From Peteryoungia ipomoeae (GTDB lineage Bacteria; Pseudomonadota; Alphaproteobacteria; Rhizobiales; Rhizobiaceae), in the NCBI RefSeq assembly GCF_004912165.1, contig NZ_STGV01000001.1, positions 248,001-312,000 of the forward strand: a stretch of DNA of 64,000 nt. Reading direction: 5' to 3'. Under the pieces are notes generated by a model. That model did not search any database. It was not told where the DNA came from and saw only the letters and a list, made by a program, of their open reading frames with translations. Each line of letters begins with the position of its first letter. Position 1 is the first letter of the stretch. Positions 18,133 through 27,168 of this stretch are shown here, in pieces. A program made the translations under genes and the position numbers.

Positions 18133-18626
18133 GAAACGGAACATTAACCATCTGATTCTACGTCGGGTGCCGTTACGTAAGGATGTTTTGCATGATTGCT
18201 TCTGCCATGATCGGCCAGCCCGTTTCCACCGTTGCCTTTTTTCCGCTTGCCAGCCGACGGGACCTTGTCCGTCGTTCGGCCCTGGAACTCGACCGACTCC
18301 ATGGTCGTGCCGCCGATCAGTTCTGGATCACCACCTGCCGGGCGCTCGGTCAGGAACTGCTCGCTGTCGGATGCCCGGAAGCCGAGATGCGTGCGGATAT
18401 CATGGATTTCCAGGCTGCCGTTCAGAGGGAGCTGATGTGGCTGCATCGTGAGGAAGCCGCGCAGGGCTGACTTGCAGCTATGATGTTCTTGAGGGCAGCA
18501 GATGGACGTGTGGGCGATGTTGCGATGAGATCAAAGGCGAGGTCTGCTCCATTCCGACACGCTCGAAGACACTTTTCCGCCGCGCCGAAACCGAACATTA
18601 ACTATCTGAATTTAAACCCATGGTGT
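18133..18626 (+). repeat. Duplicated upstream element of the DUF6074 pair
   Basis: At 18133 the sequence GAAACGGAACATTAACCATC leads into copy 1; at 18588 GAAACCGAACATTAACTATC leads into copy 2. They match at all but two of 20 bases and are followed by TGATTCTA versus TGAATTTA. Shared spacing before two paralogous genes suggests a conserved promoter or operator copied with the gene. Confidence 0.7.
18192..18470 (+). CDS. DUF6074-like small protein, copy 1
   Basis: 92 residues from the ATG at 18192, chosen for AAGGA eight bases upstream. The core VAFFPLASRRDLVRRSALELDRLHGRAADQ, then WITTCRALGQELLAVGC, matches the rhizobial family I know as DUF6074 (recalled, not searched). It is a soluble, helical protein with no catalytic motif and unknown role. 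The next gene is a clear paralogue, and the sequence before each gene is also shared (see the repeat entry), so the pair arose by duplication of a whole unit. Confidence 0.72.
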   Translation: MIASAMIGQPVSTVAFFPLASRRDLVRRSALELDRLHGRAADQFWITTCRALGQELLAVGCPEAEMRADIMDFQAAVQRELMWLHREEAAQG

Positions 18627-18658
18627 GACCAGATGTTGTTTCGCGTGGGTGTTTCGCC

Positions 18659-18922
18659 ATGACCGGCCAGACTGTTTCTAAGATCGCCTTCTTTCCACTC
18701 GCCAGCCGCCGCCACCTGGTGCGTCGTTCTGCGGTTGAACTGGACAAGCTGAACGGCCGGGCGGCTGACACCTATTGGAAGAAAACCTGCCGCGCCCTTG
18801 GGCAGGAACTCCTCTCGCTGGGATGTCCTGAAGAAACCATGCGCGCTGAAGTCATGGAATTCCAGAACGCTGTCCAGTGGGAACTGGTGTGGCTGCACGG
18901 CAGTGACGCGGCGGAAGGCTGA
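18659..18922 (+). CDS. DUF6074-like small protein, copy 2
   Basis: 87 residues, MTGQTVSKIAFFPLASRRH onward, paralogous to copy 1 along the full length: matching FFPLASRR, LVRRSA, LDxLxGRAAD, TCRALGQELL, GCPE and MWLH/VWLH blocks. No good ribosome-binding site stands before the ATG at 18659. The copies have diverged substantially outside these blocks, so both are probably maintained. Function unknown. Confidence 0.72.
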   Translation: MTGQTVSKIAFFPLASRRHLVRRSAVELDKLNGRAADTYWKKTCRALGQELLSLGCPEETMRAEVMEFQNAVQWELVWLHGSDAAEG

Positions 18923-18952
18923 TTAGCCCTTCCGGCGAGTGTCAGTCGTGCG

Positions 18953-20017
18953 CTATGCGCCGGCCATGACCTCAGTGAGCACGTCCGACGGACTGAGTTG
19001 ACCACTCAGGCAGAGATATTTCTCGAGCACGAGCAGCGATAGCGCCTCGTCCATCCGCGCGTCCAGAAACCGGTTCCGATAGGCCTGGGCTTCTCTGACG
19101 ATCGCCTGTGCGTCCGCGGGATTGCGCTCGTAATATTCGAACTTCTCCTCCAGGTCGCTCATGTCGTCGCGGATTTCGACGTAATGACGGCCGGCTTCCA
19201 GGCTGCCTTCCATATACCAGGTCTCAAACCGCAGCTTCGGCGAAAAGCAGAGCGAGTTGCTGGACATGATCCATTTGAGGTTGGTTGCGACGTCGTTGCC
19301 CTCGATGGACAGGATGTAACGGTATTGAAGCTGCTGCTCGATCGACAGAAACGGTTTTTGCCATTCCGGTGGACTGTTTTTGCCAGTTGTGCCGACATCA
19401 ATATGCGGGTGCCCGCTGAAGGTCTTGACGAGCGAAAGCCGCCTGTCGTTGTTCGGCGCGCCGCGCCAGACGACACCCGACTTCTTTTCTGTGAAGGGGA
19501 TCGCATCGTGTGTCTGGCGGAAATGGCGGAATTTATCCAGTTTCATCAAAACGGAATTGGCATTGTGCTCGCCGATCGGGCGGCTTTTCACCACCGTTGG
19601 CACGTCCGGCACATGTGTGATGTCGCCGAACAGCGTGCTGACACGTGAGGTCGCGGGGAAGTAGCGGGCCGTTTCCATGAAGTCGAAATAGTAGCGGCTC
19701 GCACCGCGAGGCGTGCCCTTGATGGTGTGAGCCTCTAGCGCTGGTGTGAACGGCACCGCTAGCTTGTTGTAATAGCGCAGCCGCCGACGGAGTTCGGCAA
19801 GATCGAGGTTGGCAAACTGATCAAGACGCGTGGGGCGTCTTGCGGCGAAGTACCGCTGGGGCAGGGCATCCTTGGCATAGTTCTCGATGTAGTAGAGAAG
19901 TCGCGCAATGCGTATGTTCACCATGCCGTCCCGACGATCTTTCTGCTTGTTGTCACGCGGGAATAGCACCGTCGGGAAACGGGGTCGAGCGGCTTTCCCG
20001 CCCGAACCCCTGATCAC
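18953..20017 (-). CDS. Glycosyltransferase family 90 (LPS/CAP10-like)
   Basis: 354 residues from a GTG that overlaps the helicase stop as GTGA. ATG at 19924 (MVNIRIARLLYY) is an equally plausible start, 31 residues shorter. GT90 features: KSRPIGEHNANSVLMKLDKFRHF, VVWRGAPNNDRRLSLV, and SIEGNDVATNLKWIMSSNSL, with the conserved Glu/Asn/Trp. Bacterial members add sugars (xylose or related) to surface glycans such as lipopolysaccharide. Coupling to a DNA helicase gene is unusual in function but may only be shared transcription. Confidence 0.82.
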   Translation of the reverse strand: MIRGSGGKAARPRFPTVLFPRDNKQKDRRDGMVNIRIARLLYYIENYAKDALPQRYFAARRPTRLDQFANLDLAELRRRLRYYNKLAVPFTPALEAHTIKGTPRGASRYYFDFMETARYFPATSRVSTLFGDITHVPDVPTVVKSRPIGEHNANSVLMKLDKFRHFRQTHDAIPFTEKKSGVVWRGAPNNDRRLSLVKTFSGHPHIDVGTTGKNSPPEWQKPFLSIEQQLQYRYILSIEGNDVATNLKWIMSSNSLCFSPKLRFETWYMEGSLEAGRHYVEIRDDMSDLEEKFEYYERNPADAQAIVREAQAYRNRFLDARMDEALSLLVLEKYLCLSGQLSPSDVLTEVMAGA

Positions 20018-22485
20018 GAGACGGCTTCGACGAACCCGTCTAGAACGCGCTTCTGGCCTGCCCGGTCAAAGTCGATCGTCAGCTTGTTGCCTTCGATGGA
20101 CGCGATATTGCCGTTGCCGAACTTGATGTGGAAGACGCGGTCGCCGACCGAAAAGCGCGATGGCTCGCTGTTCGTCGATCGGGCAACCAGTTCGCCGTCG
20201 ATCGTTTTGGCCCGAGGTCCGCTTTCGCCGTAACCGATCCGCTCGACGGCATGGCCGGAGCGAGATCCCCAGTTGTCGCGGGTGGCGTCGGTCTTGTTGG
20301 CCTGGGCGCGCTTCCAGCCCGGCGTCGAATAGGCGTTCTGGAACGGCTCCTGCTTGTCGAAGCGGGACTGGCCGTACGGGTTGCGACCATAACCGCCATA
20401 AGAGGTCTCTGCCTCGGCGACGTCGACATGGGCGGGTGGCAATTCGTCGAGGAAGCGCGAGGGCATGGTCGACTGCCAGAGGCCGTGGATGCGACGGTTG
20501 GAGACGAACCATATGTGGCAGCGACGCTTGGCGCGGGTGATGCCGACATAGGCGAGGCGCCGCTCTTCCTCCAGACCCGAGCGGCCGCCTTCATCCAATG
20601 CGCGCTGATGAGGGAAGAGGCCCTCTTCCCAGCCTGGCAAGAACACTGTTTCGAACTCAAGCCCCTTGGCCGAATGCAGCGTCATGATCGATACGGCGTC
20701 GAGATTTTCGTTTGTCTCGGCATCCATGACCAGCGACACATGCTCAAGGAAGCCGCGTAGGCTCTCGAAGGCTTCCATCGAGCGGACAAGTTCCTTCAGG
20801 TTTTCAAGCCGTCCCGGCGCTTCCGCCGATTTGTCGTTCTGCCACATTGCGGTGTAGCCGCTCTCGTCGAGGATCTGCTCGGCAAGCTCGGTATGGGGCG
20901 TGTTTTCCAGAAGCGACTGCCAGCGGCGGAAATCCGTGACGACGTCAAAAAGCGCCTTGCGCGCCTTTGGCTTCAACTCGTCGGTTTCGATGATGTCGCC
21001 CGCTGCCGCAAGCATCGGGATGTCGCGGGTGCGGGCATAATCATGTAGATTGCGGATGGTCGTGTCGCCGAGACCGCGCTTCGGCGTGTTGACGATGCGC
21101 TCGAAGGCGAGATCGTCTGCCGGCTGGCAGACGAGGCGAAAGTAGGCCATCGCATCGCGGATTTCGAGGCGTTCGTAAAAGCGCGGGCCGCCGATGACGC
21201 GGTAGTTGAGGCCAAGCGTCACGAAGCGGTCTTCGAATTCGCGCATCTGGAAGGAAGCGCGCACAAGGATCGCCATGTTGTTCAGCGGATGCTGCTTGCG
21301 CTGCAGCTGTTCGATCTCCTCGCCGACGGCGCGGGCTTCCTCTTCGGAATCCCAGGCGGCGTGGACAACGACCTTCTCGTCATTGGGGTCGACGCGATCG
21401 GTGAACAGCGTCTTGCCAAGGCGCCCCTCGTTATGAGCAATCAAATGACCCGCAGCACCGAGGATATGCTCGGTCGAGCGGTAGTTGCGCTCAAGCTTGA
21501 TCACCTTTGCGCCGGGAAAATCCTTCTCGAAGCGCAGGATATTGTCGACTTCCGCACCACGCCAACCATAGATCGATTGGTCATCATCGCCGACGCAGCA
21601 GACATTCTGCGGCACGCCGGGCGGTCGCTGCGCGAGCAGCCTTAGCCACATGTACTGTGCGGTGTTTGTGTCCTGATACTCGTCGACCAGAATATATCTG
21701 AACCGCTGGTGATACTCCTTGAGCAGGTCGGGATTGGCGCGGAACATGCGGATGGGGTGCATCAGCAGGTCGCCGAAGTCACAGGCGTTCAGTGTCTTCA
21801 GGCGGTTCTGATAGGCGGCATAGAGTTCGCGACCGCGGCCATTGGCAAAGGCACGGGCATCGCCTTCGGGGATTTGGGCCGGATCGAGCCCCTTGTTCTT
21901 CCAGCCGTCGATCATCGCGGAAAATTGCTTGGCGGGCCAGCGTTTGTCGTCAATGCCCTCTGCCTGGATGATCTGCTTGATCAGCCGTACCACGTCATCG
22001 GTATCGAGAATGGTGAAGTCGGATGTCAGCCCGACGAGCTCGGCATGGCGCCGCAGGAGCTTGACCCCGATCGAGTGGAAGGTGCCGAGCCAGGGCATGC
22101 CTTCGACCTGGCCGCCGACGAGAACGCCGATCCGCTCCTTCATCTCCCGTGCGGCCTTGTTGGTGAAGGTCACGGCCAGGATCTGGCTCGGATAGGCGCG
22201 GTTGCTGGCAAGGATATGCGCGATGCGGGTGGTCAGCACGCGGGTCTTTCCGGTTCCTGCGCCCGCAAGGACAAGCACTGGGCCATCGACCGTTTCCACG
22301 GCCTCCCGCTGCTCGGGGTTCAGGCCCGAGATATAGTCAGGTGCACGGGATTGATCACGGGCCGCCATGGCACGCGCGGCAATGCCGAGCCCACCGGCTG
22401 CTGGTGCGGGGGCCGGTTCCACTCGCTTCTTGCGCGGTGCCGGTTCCTCGTCAAAGAAGGGAATATCATCAAAACCACTGGTCAT
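20014..22485 (-). CDS. UvrD/PcrA-type ATP-dependent DNA helicase
   Basis: 823 residues, SF1A 3'-5' helicase. A disordered N-terminal stretch rich in Pro/Ala (residues 10-48) precedes LNPEQREAV (Q motif) and Walker A GAGTGKT (about 75-81). DEYQDTN, GDDDQSIYGWRGA, LERNYRST, VSIMTLHSAKGLEFETVFLPG and YVGITRAK follow. The C-terminal tail includes a Tudor-like segment, FSVGDRVFHIKFGNGNIASIEG, the domain by which UvrD/PcrA contacts RNA polymerase. It acts in nucleotide excision repair, replication restart and removal of stalled polymerase. The start at 22485 (MTSGFDDIPFFDEE) replaces a longer frame without homology. Confidence 0.94.
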   Translation of the reverse strand: MTSGFDDIPFFDEEPAPRKKRVEPAPAPAAGGLGIAARAMAARDQSRAPDYISGLNPEQREAVETVDGPVLVLAGAGTGKTRVLTTRIAHILASNRAYPSQILAVTFTNKAAREMKERIGVLVGGQVEGMPWLGTFHSIGVKLLRRHAELVGLTSDFTILDTDDVVRLIKQIIQAEGIDDKRWPAKQFSAMIDGWKNKGLDPAQIPEGDARAFANGRGRELYAAYQNRLKTLNACDFGDLLMHPIRMFRANPDLLKEYHQRFRYILVDEYQDTNTAQYMWLRLLAQRPPGVPQNVCCVGDDDQSIYGWRGAEVDNILRFEKDFPGAKVIKLERNYRSTEHILGAAGHLIAHNEGRLGKTLFTDRVDPNDEKVVVHAAWDSEEEARAVGEEIEQLQRKQHPLNNMAILVRASFQMREFEDRFVTLGLNYRVIGGPRFYERLEIRDAMAYFRLVCQPADDLAFERIVNTPKRGLGDTTIRNLHDYARTRDIPMLAAAGDIIETDELKPKARKALFDVVTDFRRWQSLLENTPHTELAEQILDESGYTAMWQNDKSAEAPGRLENLKELVRSMEAFESLRGFLEHVSLVMDAETNENLDAVSIMTLHSAKGLEFETVFLPGWEEGLFPHQRALDEGGRSGLEEERRLAYVGITRAKRRCHIWFVSNRRIHGLWQSTMPSRFLDELPPAHVDVAEAETSYGGYGRNPYGQSRFDKQEPFQNAYSTPGWKRAQANKTDATRDNWGSRSGHAVERIGYGESGPRAKTIDGELVARSTNSEPSRFSVGDRVFHIKFGNGNIASIEGNKLTIDFDRAGQKRVLDGFVEAVS

Positions 22486-22760
22486 GCGGCTCAATGTAGT
22501 GATTCGGTCCCGAAAGGCCAGTGTAACCGTTCTGGTTTTATTCTCGCCCTCGCTCTTGCGCACGGCTTTTTGGGGTCGCCCATAGCCCAAGTCATCGCGG
22601 TTCCTATCTATGCCGAAAGCACCGCTGCGAAGTCTTTCGATCACGGGACCGTGAAAGCGTAGAGATTACAAATCAGTAAGCTTGCGTTTCTGCCATTGCC
22701 AGCCACAATTCAGGCCGGATACTGGAGCGAAATATTTCATCTCATATCTTTGGAGCCTGC

Positions 22761-23939
22761 ATGCCGATCTGGAAGCAACTCTCGCTGTGTCTTTTCATCC
22801 TGGCCCTCGGCGTCTGTGGCTGGGTGTATCTGTCACCGGCAGCCGGCCCGACACTGGTCGGTCTCGGGGTGCCACAAGGACTTGTTTCCATGGTCGCGCC
22901 GTCTTCGCAGGCGGGCGATGGCAAGGGGCAGGCCCAAGGAGGTGGGCAGGGACAAGGGCGTCGCGGCGGCGGAGGTCAGCAGGATATCCTGGTCGCAATC
23001 GAGCCGGTGGCCATGGGCGTGATCAATGATCGCCTGAACGCCATCGGTGACGGCGAGGCCATTGAGGCGGTGACTGTCATGCCCCAGGCAAGCGGGATGG
23101 TGGCCGAGATTGCCGTGAAATCGGGGCAGCGTGTCGAGAAGGGCGATATCATCGCACGTCTCGACAGCGAAGAACAGGTGATCCTGCGCGATCAGGCCGC
23201 CGTCGCGCTGCGCAGCGCGAAGGAAAAAGCCGAGTCCTATGGCAATCTTCAGAGCTTCTCCCGGCTCGAAGTGCTCGACGCGAAGATCGCCGAGGAGCAG
23301 GCGCAATTGCAGCTGACGACAGCCGAGCTCAACCTCAAGCGGCGCGATATCGTTGCACCGATCACCGGGGTGATCGGAATCGTCGGCGTCAATATCGGTG
23401 ACAATGTCACGACGACCAGCCCGATCGTCACGCTTGACAATCGTGATCGACTGCTCGTCGATTTCTGGGTGCCCGAGCGTTTTGCCGCCACGATCAAAAC
23501 GGACATGCCCGTCGAAGCAACCTCCGTCTCTCGTCCTGGGCAGCAGTTTGCAGGAAAGGTCGAGGCCGTCGACAGCCGCGTCGATCAGGCCAGCCGCACC
23601 ATTCGCATTCGAGCGCGCATCGATAATCCCGATGATGTCTTGCGCGCGGGCATGTCGTTCAACGTTTCCATGCGCTTTCCCGGCGACCAGTTCGCGTCCG
23701 TCAATCCGCTTGCGGTGCAGTGGGACGGTGAAGGATCCTATGTCTGGCAAATCGTCGACAACAAATCCTTCAAGAAGCGGGTCAAGATCATCCAGCGCAA
23801 TTCCGACAAGATCCTGGTCGACGCGGAGTTGAAGGCGGGTGATCTCGTTGCGGTCGAGGGGCTGCAGCGCGTTCGCGAAGGCGGGGCTGTCCGTGTTGCT
23901 GCTCCTGATCCGAAAGCACCGGAGGTGGCCGTCCGATGA
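22761..23939 (+). CDS. RND efflux membrane fusion protein
   Basis: 392 residues. An N-terminal membrane anchor (residues 5-25), a Gly/Gln-rich linker (about 50-75), lipoyl-type halves (VTVMPQASGMVAEIAVKSGQRVEKGD and RDIVAPITGVIGIVGVNIGD) around a short coiled coil, and beta-barrel and membrane-proximal domains. It bridges the inner-membrane pump to an outer-membrane channel. The stop overlaps the start of the pump gene (ATGA), so they are one operon. No outer-membrane TolC-type gene is nearby; a shared one elsewhere is expected. Confidence 0.93.
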   Translation: MPIWKQLSLCLFILALGVCGWVYLSPAAGPTLVGLGVPQGLVSMVAPSSQAGDGKGQAQGGGQGQGRRGGGGQQDILVAIEPVAMGVINDRLNAIGDGEAIEAVTVMPQASGMVAEIAVKSGQRVEKGDIIARLDSEEQVILRDQAAVALRSAKEKAESYGNLQSFSRLEVLDAKIAEEQAQLQLTTAELNLKRRDIVAPITGVIGIVGVNIGDNVTTTSPIVTLDNRDRLLVDFWVPERFAATIKTDMPVEATSVSRPGQQFAGKVEAVDSRVDQASRTIRIRARIDNPDDVLRAGMSFNVSMRFPGDQFASVNPLAVQWDGEGSYVWQIVDNKSFKKRVKIIQRNSDKILVDAELKAGDLVAVEGLQRVREGGAVRVAAPDPKAPEVAVR

Positions 23940-26900
23940 GCGGAAACGGGTTCGAGACCGGCAAGGCCGGCAATAGCTTCACGGCTTTGTTTATTCGCCG
24001 CCCGGTATTGGCGGCCGTGCTCAATACACTGCTGGTGGTCGGCGGTCTCGCGGCGCTGGCGGGCATCGAAATTCGCGAGCTTCCTGACGTCGACAGGCCG
24101 GTGATATCCGTGTCGGTCGACTACGACGGTGCCTCGCCGCAAACCATGGATCAGGAGGTTACCCGGATTATCGAGGGAGCCGTCGCGCGCGTCAGCGGGC
24201 TGAAGTCGATCTCCTCGCGATCGCAATTCGGCTCCAGCCGGACCACGCTCGAATTCAGCGATTCCGCAGATCTCGCGGTTGCCGCCAATGATGTTCGGGA
24301 TGCTCTTGGCCGGGTCATTGGACAGTTGCCTGAGGATGCGGAAGAGCCTCGCATCGTCAAGGCGGATGCCGATTCCGATGCGATCATGCGCCTTGCCGTC
24401 ACATCCTCCACGCTCGGAATGGAGGATCTGACGCTTCTGGTGAACAACGAGATATCCGACCGTCTTGCCGCGGTTGAAGGTGTGGCAGACGTTCAGGTCT
24501 ACGGCGATCAGGAAAAGGTCTTCCGTGTTGACGTGAACCAGGCAGCGCTTGCCAGCCGCGGATTGACGGTCGCCTCGCTCGTTGAAGCGCTTCGCAACTC
24601 TTCGCTGGACGTGCCGGCAGGATCGCTGGAATCCGCCACCCAGGATATCGTGGTTCGCGCCACGGCAAGTCTCAGCACTGCCGAGGACTTCGAGAATGTC
24701 CTCGTCGGAGACAAGGTGCGTCTGCGTGATGTGGCAACGATCACGCTTGGCCCTGATGACGGTTCGACGTCGCTGCGATCCAATGGCATTCAGGGCGTCG
24801 GCCTCGGTATCGTCCGCCAGGCGCAGTCGAACACGCTCAATATTTCTGCGGGTGTGCATGCCGCCGTCGCGGCGATGAGCGAAGCGCTACCGGAAGGTAC
24901 ACGGGTTGCGATCACCAGTGATGATGCCGTCTTCATCGAAGGCGCGCTACACGAGGTCGAAATCGCACTTGGCCTGTCTGCCGCGATTGTCCTCGTTGTC
25001 CTCTATCTCTTTCTTCGGGATTGGCGCGCAACGCTCATTCCGGCTCTGACCATGCCGGTTGCTCTCATCGGGACGCTGGTTGCCATTTACATGGTCGGCT
25101 TCTCGATCAACATCCTGACGCTTTTGGCCATCGTGCTCGCGACGGGGCTTGTGGTCGATGACGCAATCGTCGTGCTTGAGAATATCGTGCGCCGGCGAGC
25201 CGAAGGAATGGGCCCACGGGCAGCGGCGGTCCTCGGCACGCAGGAAGTCTTTTTTGCGGTGTTGGCAACGACTGCGACGCTTGCCGCCGTCTTTGTCCCG
25301 CTTTCCTTCCTGCCGGGCCAGCTTGGCGGGTTGTTTCGCGAATTCGGCTTCGTGCTCGCCTTTGCGGTGCTCTTGTCCTCGATCACTGCCTTGACGCTCT
25401 GCCCGATGATGGCGTCTCGTATGCTCGGTCGACATGAGCATTCCAAGCCCGGTCTGCTGACGCGTTTTGGCGAAGGATTTTCTGATCTTTACCGGCGAAC
25501 GCTGACTTCGTGTCTCGGCAATCCGCTGGTCGTGATCCTTGTTGCCAGCCTTTTCATGGCAGCGGCTTACGTAACGTTTACCGGCATCAGGAATGAGCTT
25601 ACGCCGCGTGAGGACCGTTCCATGGTGATGATGCGACTGAGCACGCCACAAGGGTCGAGCCTTACCTACACGCGCGATCAATTGCAGCGGGTCGAAGAGA
25701 ACCTGCGCCCCCTCGTCGACAGCGGCGAGATCCGCAATATCTTCTCGCTGTCCGGTCAGGGGTCGTCCAACAGCGGCTTCATGGTGATGACACTCGCTCC
25801 TTGGTCGGAGCGCACACGCAGTCAGGACGAGATCGTTCAGGACGTCAACGCGGCTGCAGCCACGGTGCCGGCTCTTCGCGGCAATGTGTTCCAGTCCAAC
25901 AGTCTGCGCATCCGCGGTGCTGGCAACGGTTTGCAGATGGCGCTTGTCGGATCCGATCACGAGATCCTGACGGAAGCCGCGCTCAAGGTCGTGGAGGCGA
26001 TGGCGGAGCGGTCGGAATTCGATATACCACGGCTTTCCAATGAGCCGACACAGGCGCAGATTTCCGTCACCATGAACCGTGAACGCGCGTCCGATCTGGG
26101 TATCGACATCGATGCCATCGGCACGTCGCTTCAGGCCCTGCTGGAAGGGCGGTCCGTCACGGATGTCTTTGTTGACGGTACCTCCATTCCGGTCCGGATT
26201 GTCTCCAGCACCCAGCCGATCAACGATCCGACGGATCTGGAGAACATCTTCCTGACGACATCGGATGGCCGGGTCGTGCCGATGTCCAGTATTGCCTCGC
26301 TTGAGGAGACGGCGGTATCGCCGAGCCTGAACCGAGAGCAGCAACTGGCCTCTGTCTCCTTCTCCGCCGGGCTCAGTGAGGGTGTCGCGCTGGGGGATGC
26401 CATCGAAATTGCAAAGCAGATCGCCGAGCCTCTCTTGCCGCCGGGGGCGCGCCTAGTGGCTCTGGCGGAAGCCGCGACCCTTGAGGAAAACAGTTACGGC
26501 ATGGCATTGACCTTCGGTTTCGCCATCGCAGTCATCTTCCTGGTGCTGGCTGCGCAGTTTGAAAGTGTCATCTCGGCCCTGATTATCATGGCGACAGTGC
26601 CGCTTGGCCTTGCCTGTGCCGTATTCGCGCTTCTGGTCACCGGCTCCAGCCTCAATGTCTACAGTCAGATCGGGCTTGTTCTGCTTGTCGGCGTCATGGC
26701 CAAGAACGGTATCCTGATTGTCGAATTCGCCAATCAGCTGCGGGATCGCGGGCACTCGGTGCGCGAAGCCATTGAAATGGCCTGCACGATCCGTCTTCGC
26801 CCGGTCATGATGACGATGATCGCGACCGTGCTTGGCGGCGTGCCGCTTGTGCTGGCTCAAGGTGCAGGGGCTGAAGCGCGCGTTGCCCTTGGATGGGTCA

Positions 26901-27085
26901 TCGTCGGTGGTCTGGGTTTTGCCACCCTTATTACGCTCTATATCACGCCCGTTGCGTACCTCCTCCTTGCGCGCTTCTCCAAACCGCATGCCGAGGAAGA
27001 GGCGCGCTTCCACTCGGAGCTGGAGGATGCCGCGTTGACGGGTGCCAACGACCCCGGGGTTCCGCAACGGGCCGCTGCAGAGTGA
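23936..27085 (+). CDS. RND (AcrB/MexF-like) efflux pump
   Basis: 1049 residues, full-length RND transporter with 12 predicted membrane helices and two large periplasmic loops. The proton-relay Asp pair is present in GLVVDDAIVVLENIVRR (about residue 405), and the second-half helix LVGVMAKNGILIVEFANQLRDRG carries the conserved Lys. It exports drugs, solvents or metabolites driven by the proton gradient. The substrate cannot be stated. It forms an operon with the fusion protein; no regulator is adjacent, and the upstream gene is divergent. Confidence 0.95.
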   Translation: MSGNGFETGKAGNSFTALFIRRPVLAAVLNTLLVVGGLAALAGIEIRELPDVDRPVISVSVDYDGASPQTMDQEVTRIIEGAVARVSGLKSISSRSQFGSSRTTLEFSDSADLAVAANDVRDALGRVIGQLPEDAEEPRIVKADADSDAIMRLAVTSSTLGMEDLTLLVNNEISDRLAAVEGVADVQVYGDQEKVFRVDVNQAALASRGLTVASLVEALRNSSLDVPAGSLESATQDIVVRATASLSTAEDFENVLVGDKVRLRDVATITLGPDDGSTSLRSNGIQGVGLGIVRQAQSNTLNISAGVHAAVAAMSEALPEGTRVAITSDDAVFIEGALHEVEIALGLSAAIVLVVLYLFLRDWRATLIPALTMPVALIGTLVAIYMVGFSINILTLLAIVLATGLVVDDAIVVLENIVRRRAEGMGPRAAAVLGTQEVFFAVLATTATLAAVFVPLSFLPGQLGGLFREFGFVLAFAVLLSSITALTLCPMMASRMLGRHEHSKPGLLTRFGEGFSDLYRRTLTSCLGNPLVVILVASLFMAAAYVTFTGIRNELTPREDRSMVMMRLSTPQGSSLTYTRDQLQRVEENLRPLVDSGEIRNIFSLSGQGSSNSGFMVMTLAPWSERTRSQDEIVQDVNAAAATVPALRGNVFQSNSLRIRGAGNGLQMALVGSDHEILTEAALKVVEAMAERSEFDIPRLSNEPTQAQISVTMNRERASDLGIDIDAIGTSLQALLEGRSVTDVFVDGTSIPVRIVSSTQPINDPTDLENIFLTTSDGRVVPMSSIASLEETAVSPSLNREQQLASVSFSAGLSEGVALGDAIEIAKQIAEPLLPPGARLVALAEAATLEENSYGMALTFGFAIAVIFLVLAAQFESVISALIIMATVPLGLACAVFALLVTGSSLNVYSQIGLVLLVGVMAKNGILIVEFANQLRDRGHSVREAIEMACTIRLRPVMMTMIATVLGGVPLVLAQGAGAEARVALGWVIVGGLGFATLITLYITPVAYLLLARFSKPHAEEEARFHSELEDAALTGANDPGVPQRAAAE

Positions 27086-27168
27086 GGCCGTCCCTGGCTT
27101 CGGGGCGGTGGACGAATCGACCATTGCCCCCTAGCGTGCGCGGCGTCAGCAGCTGTTAGGAGGCGTAG

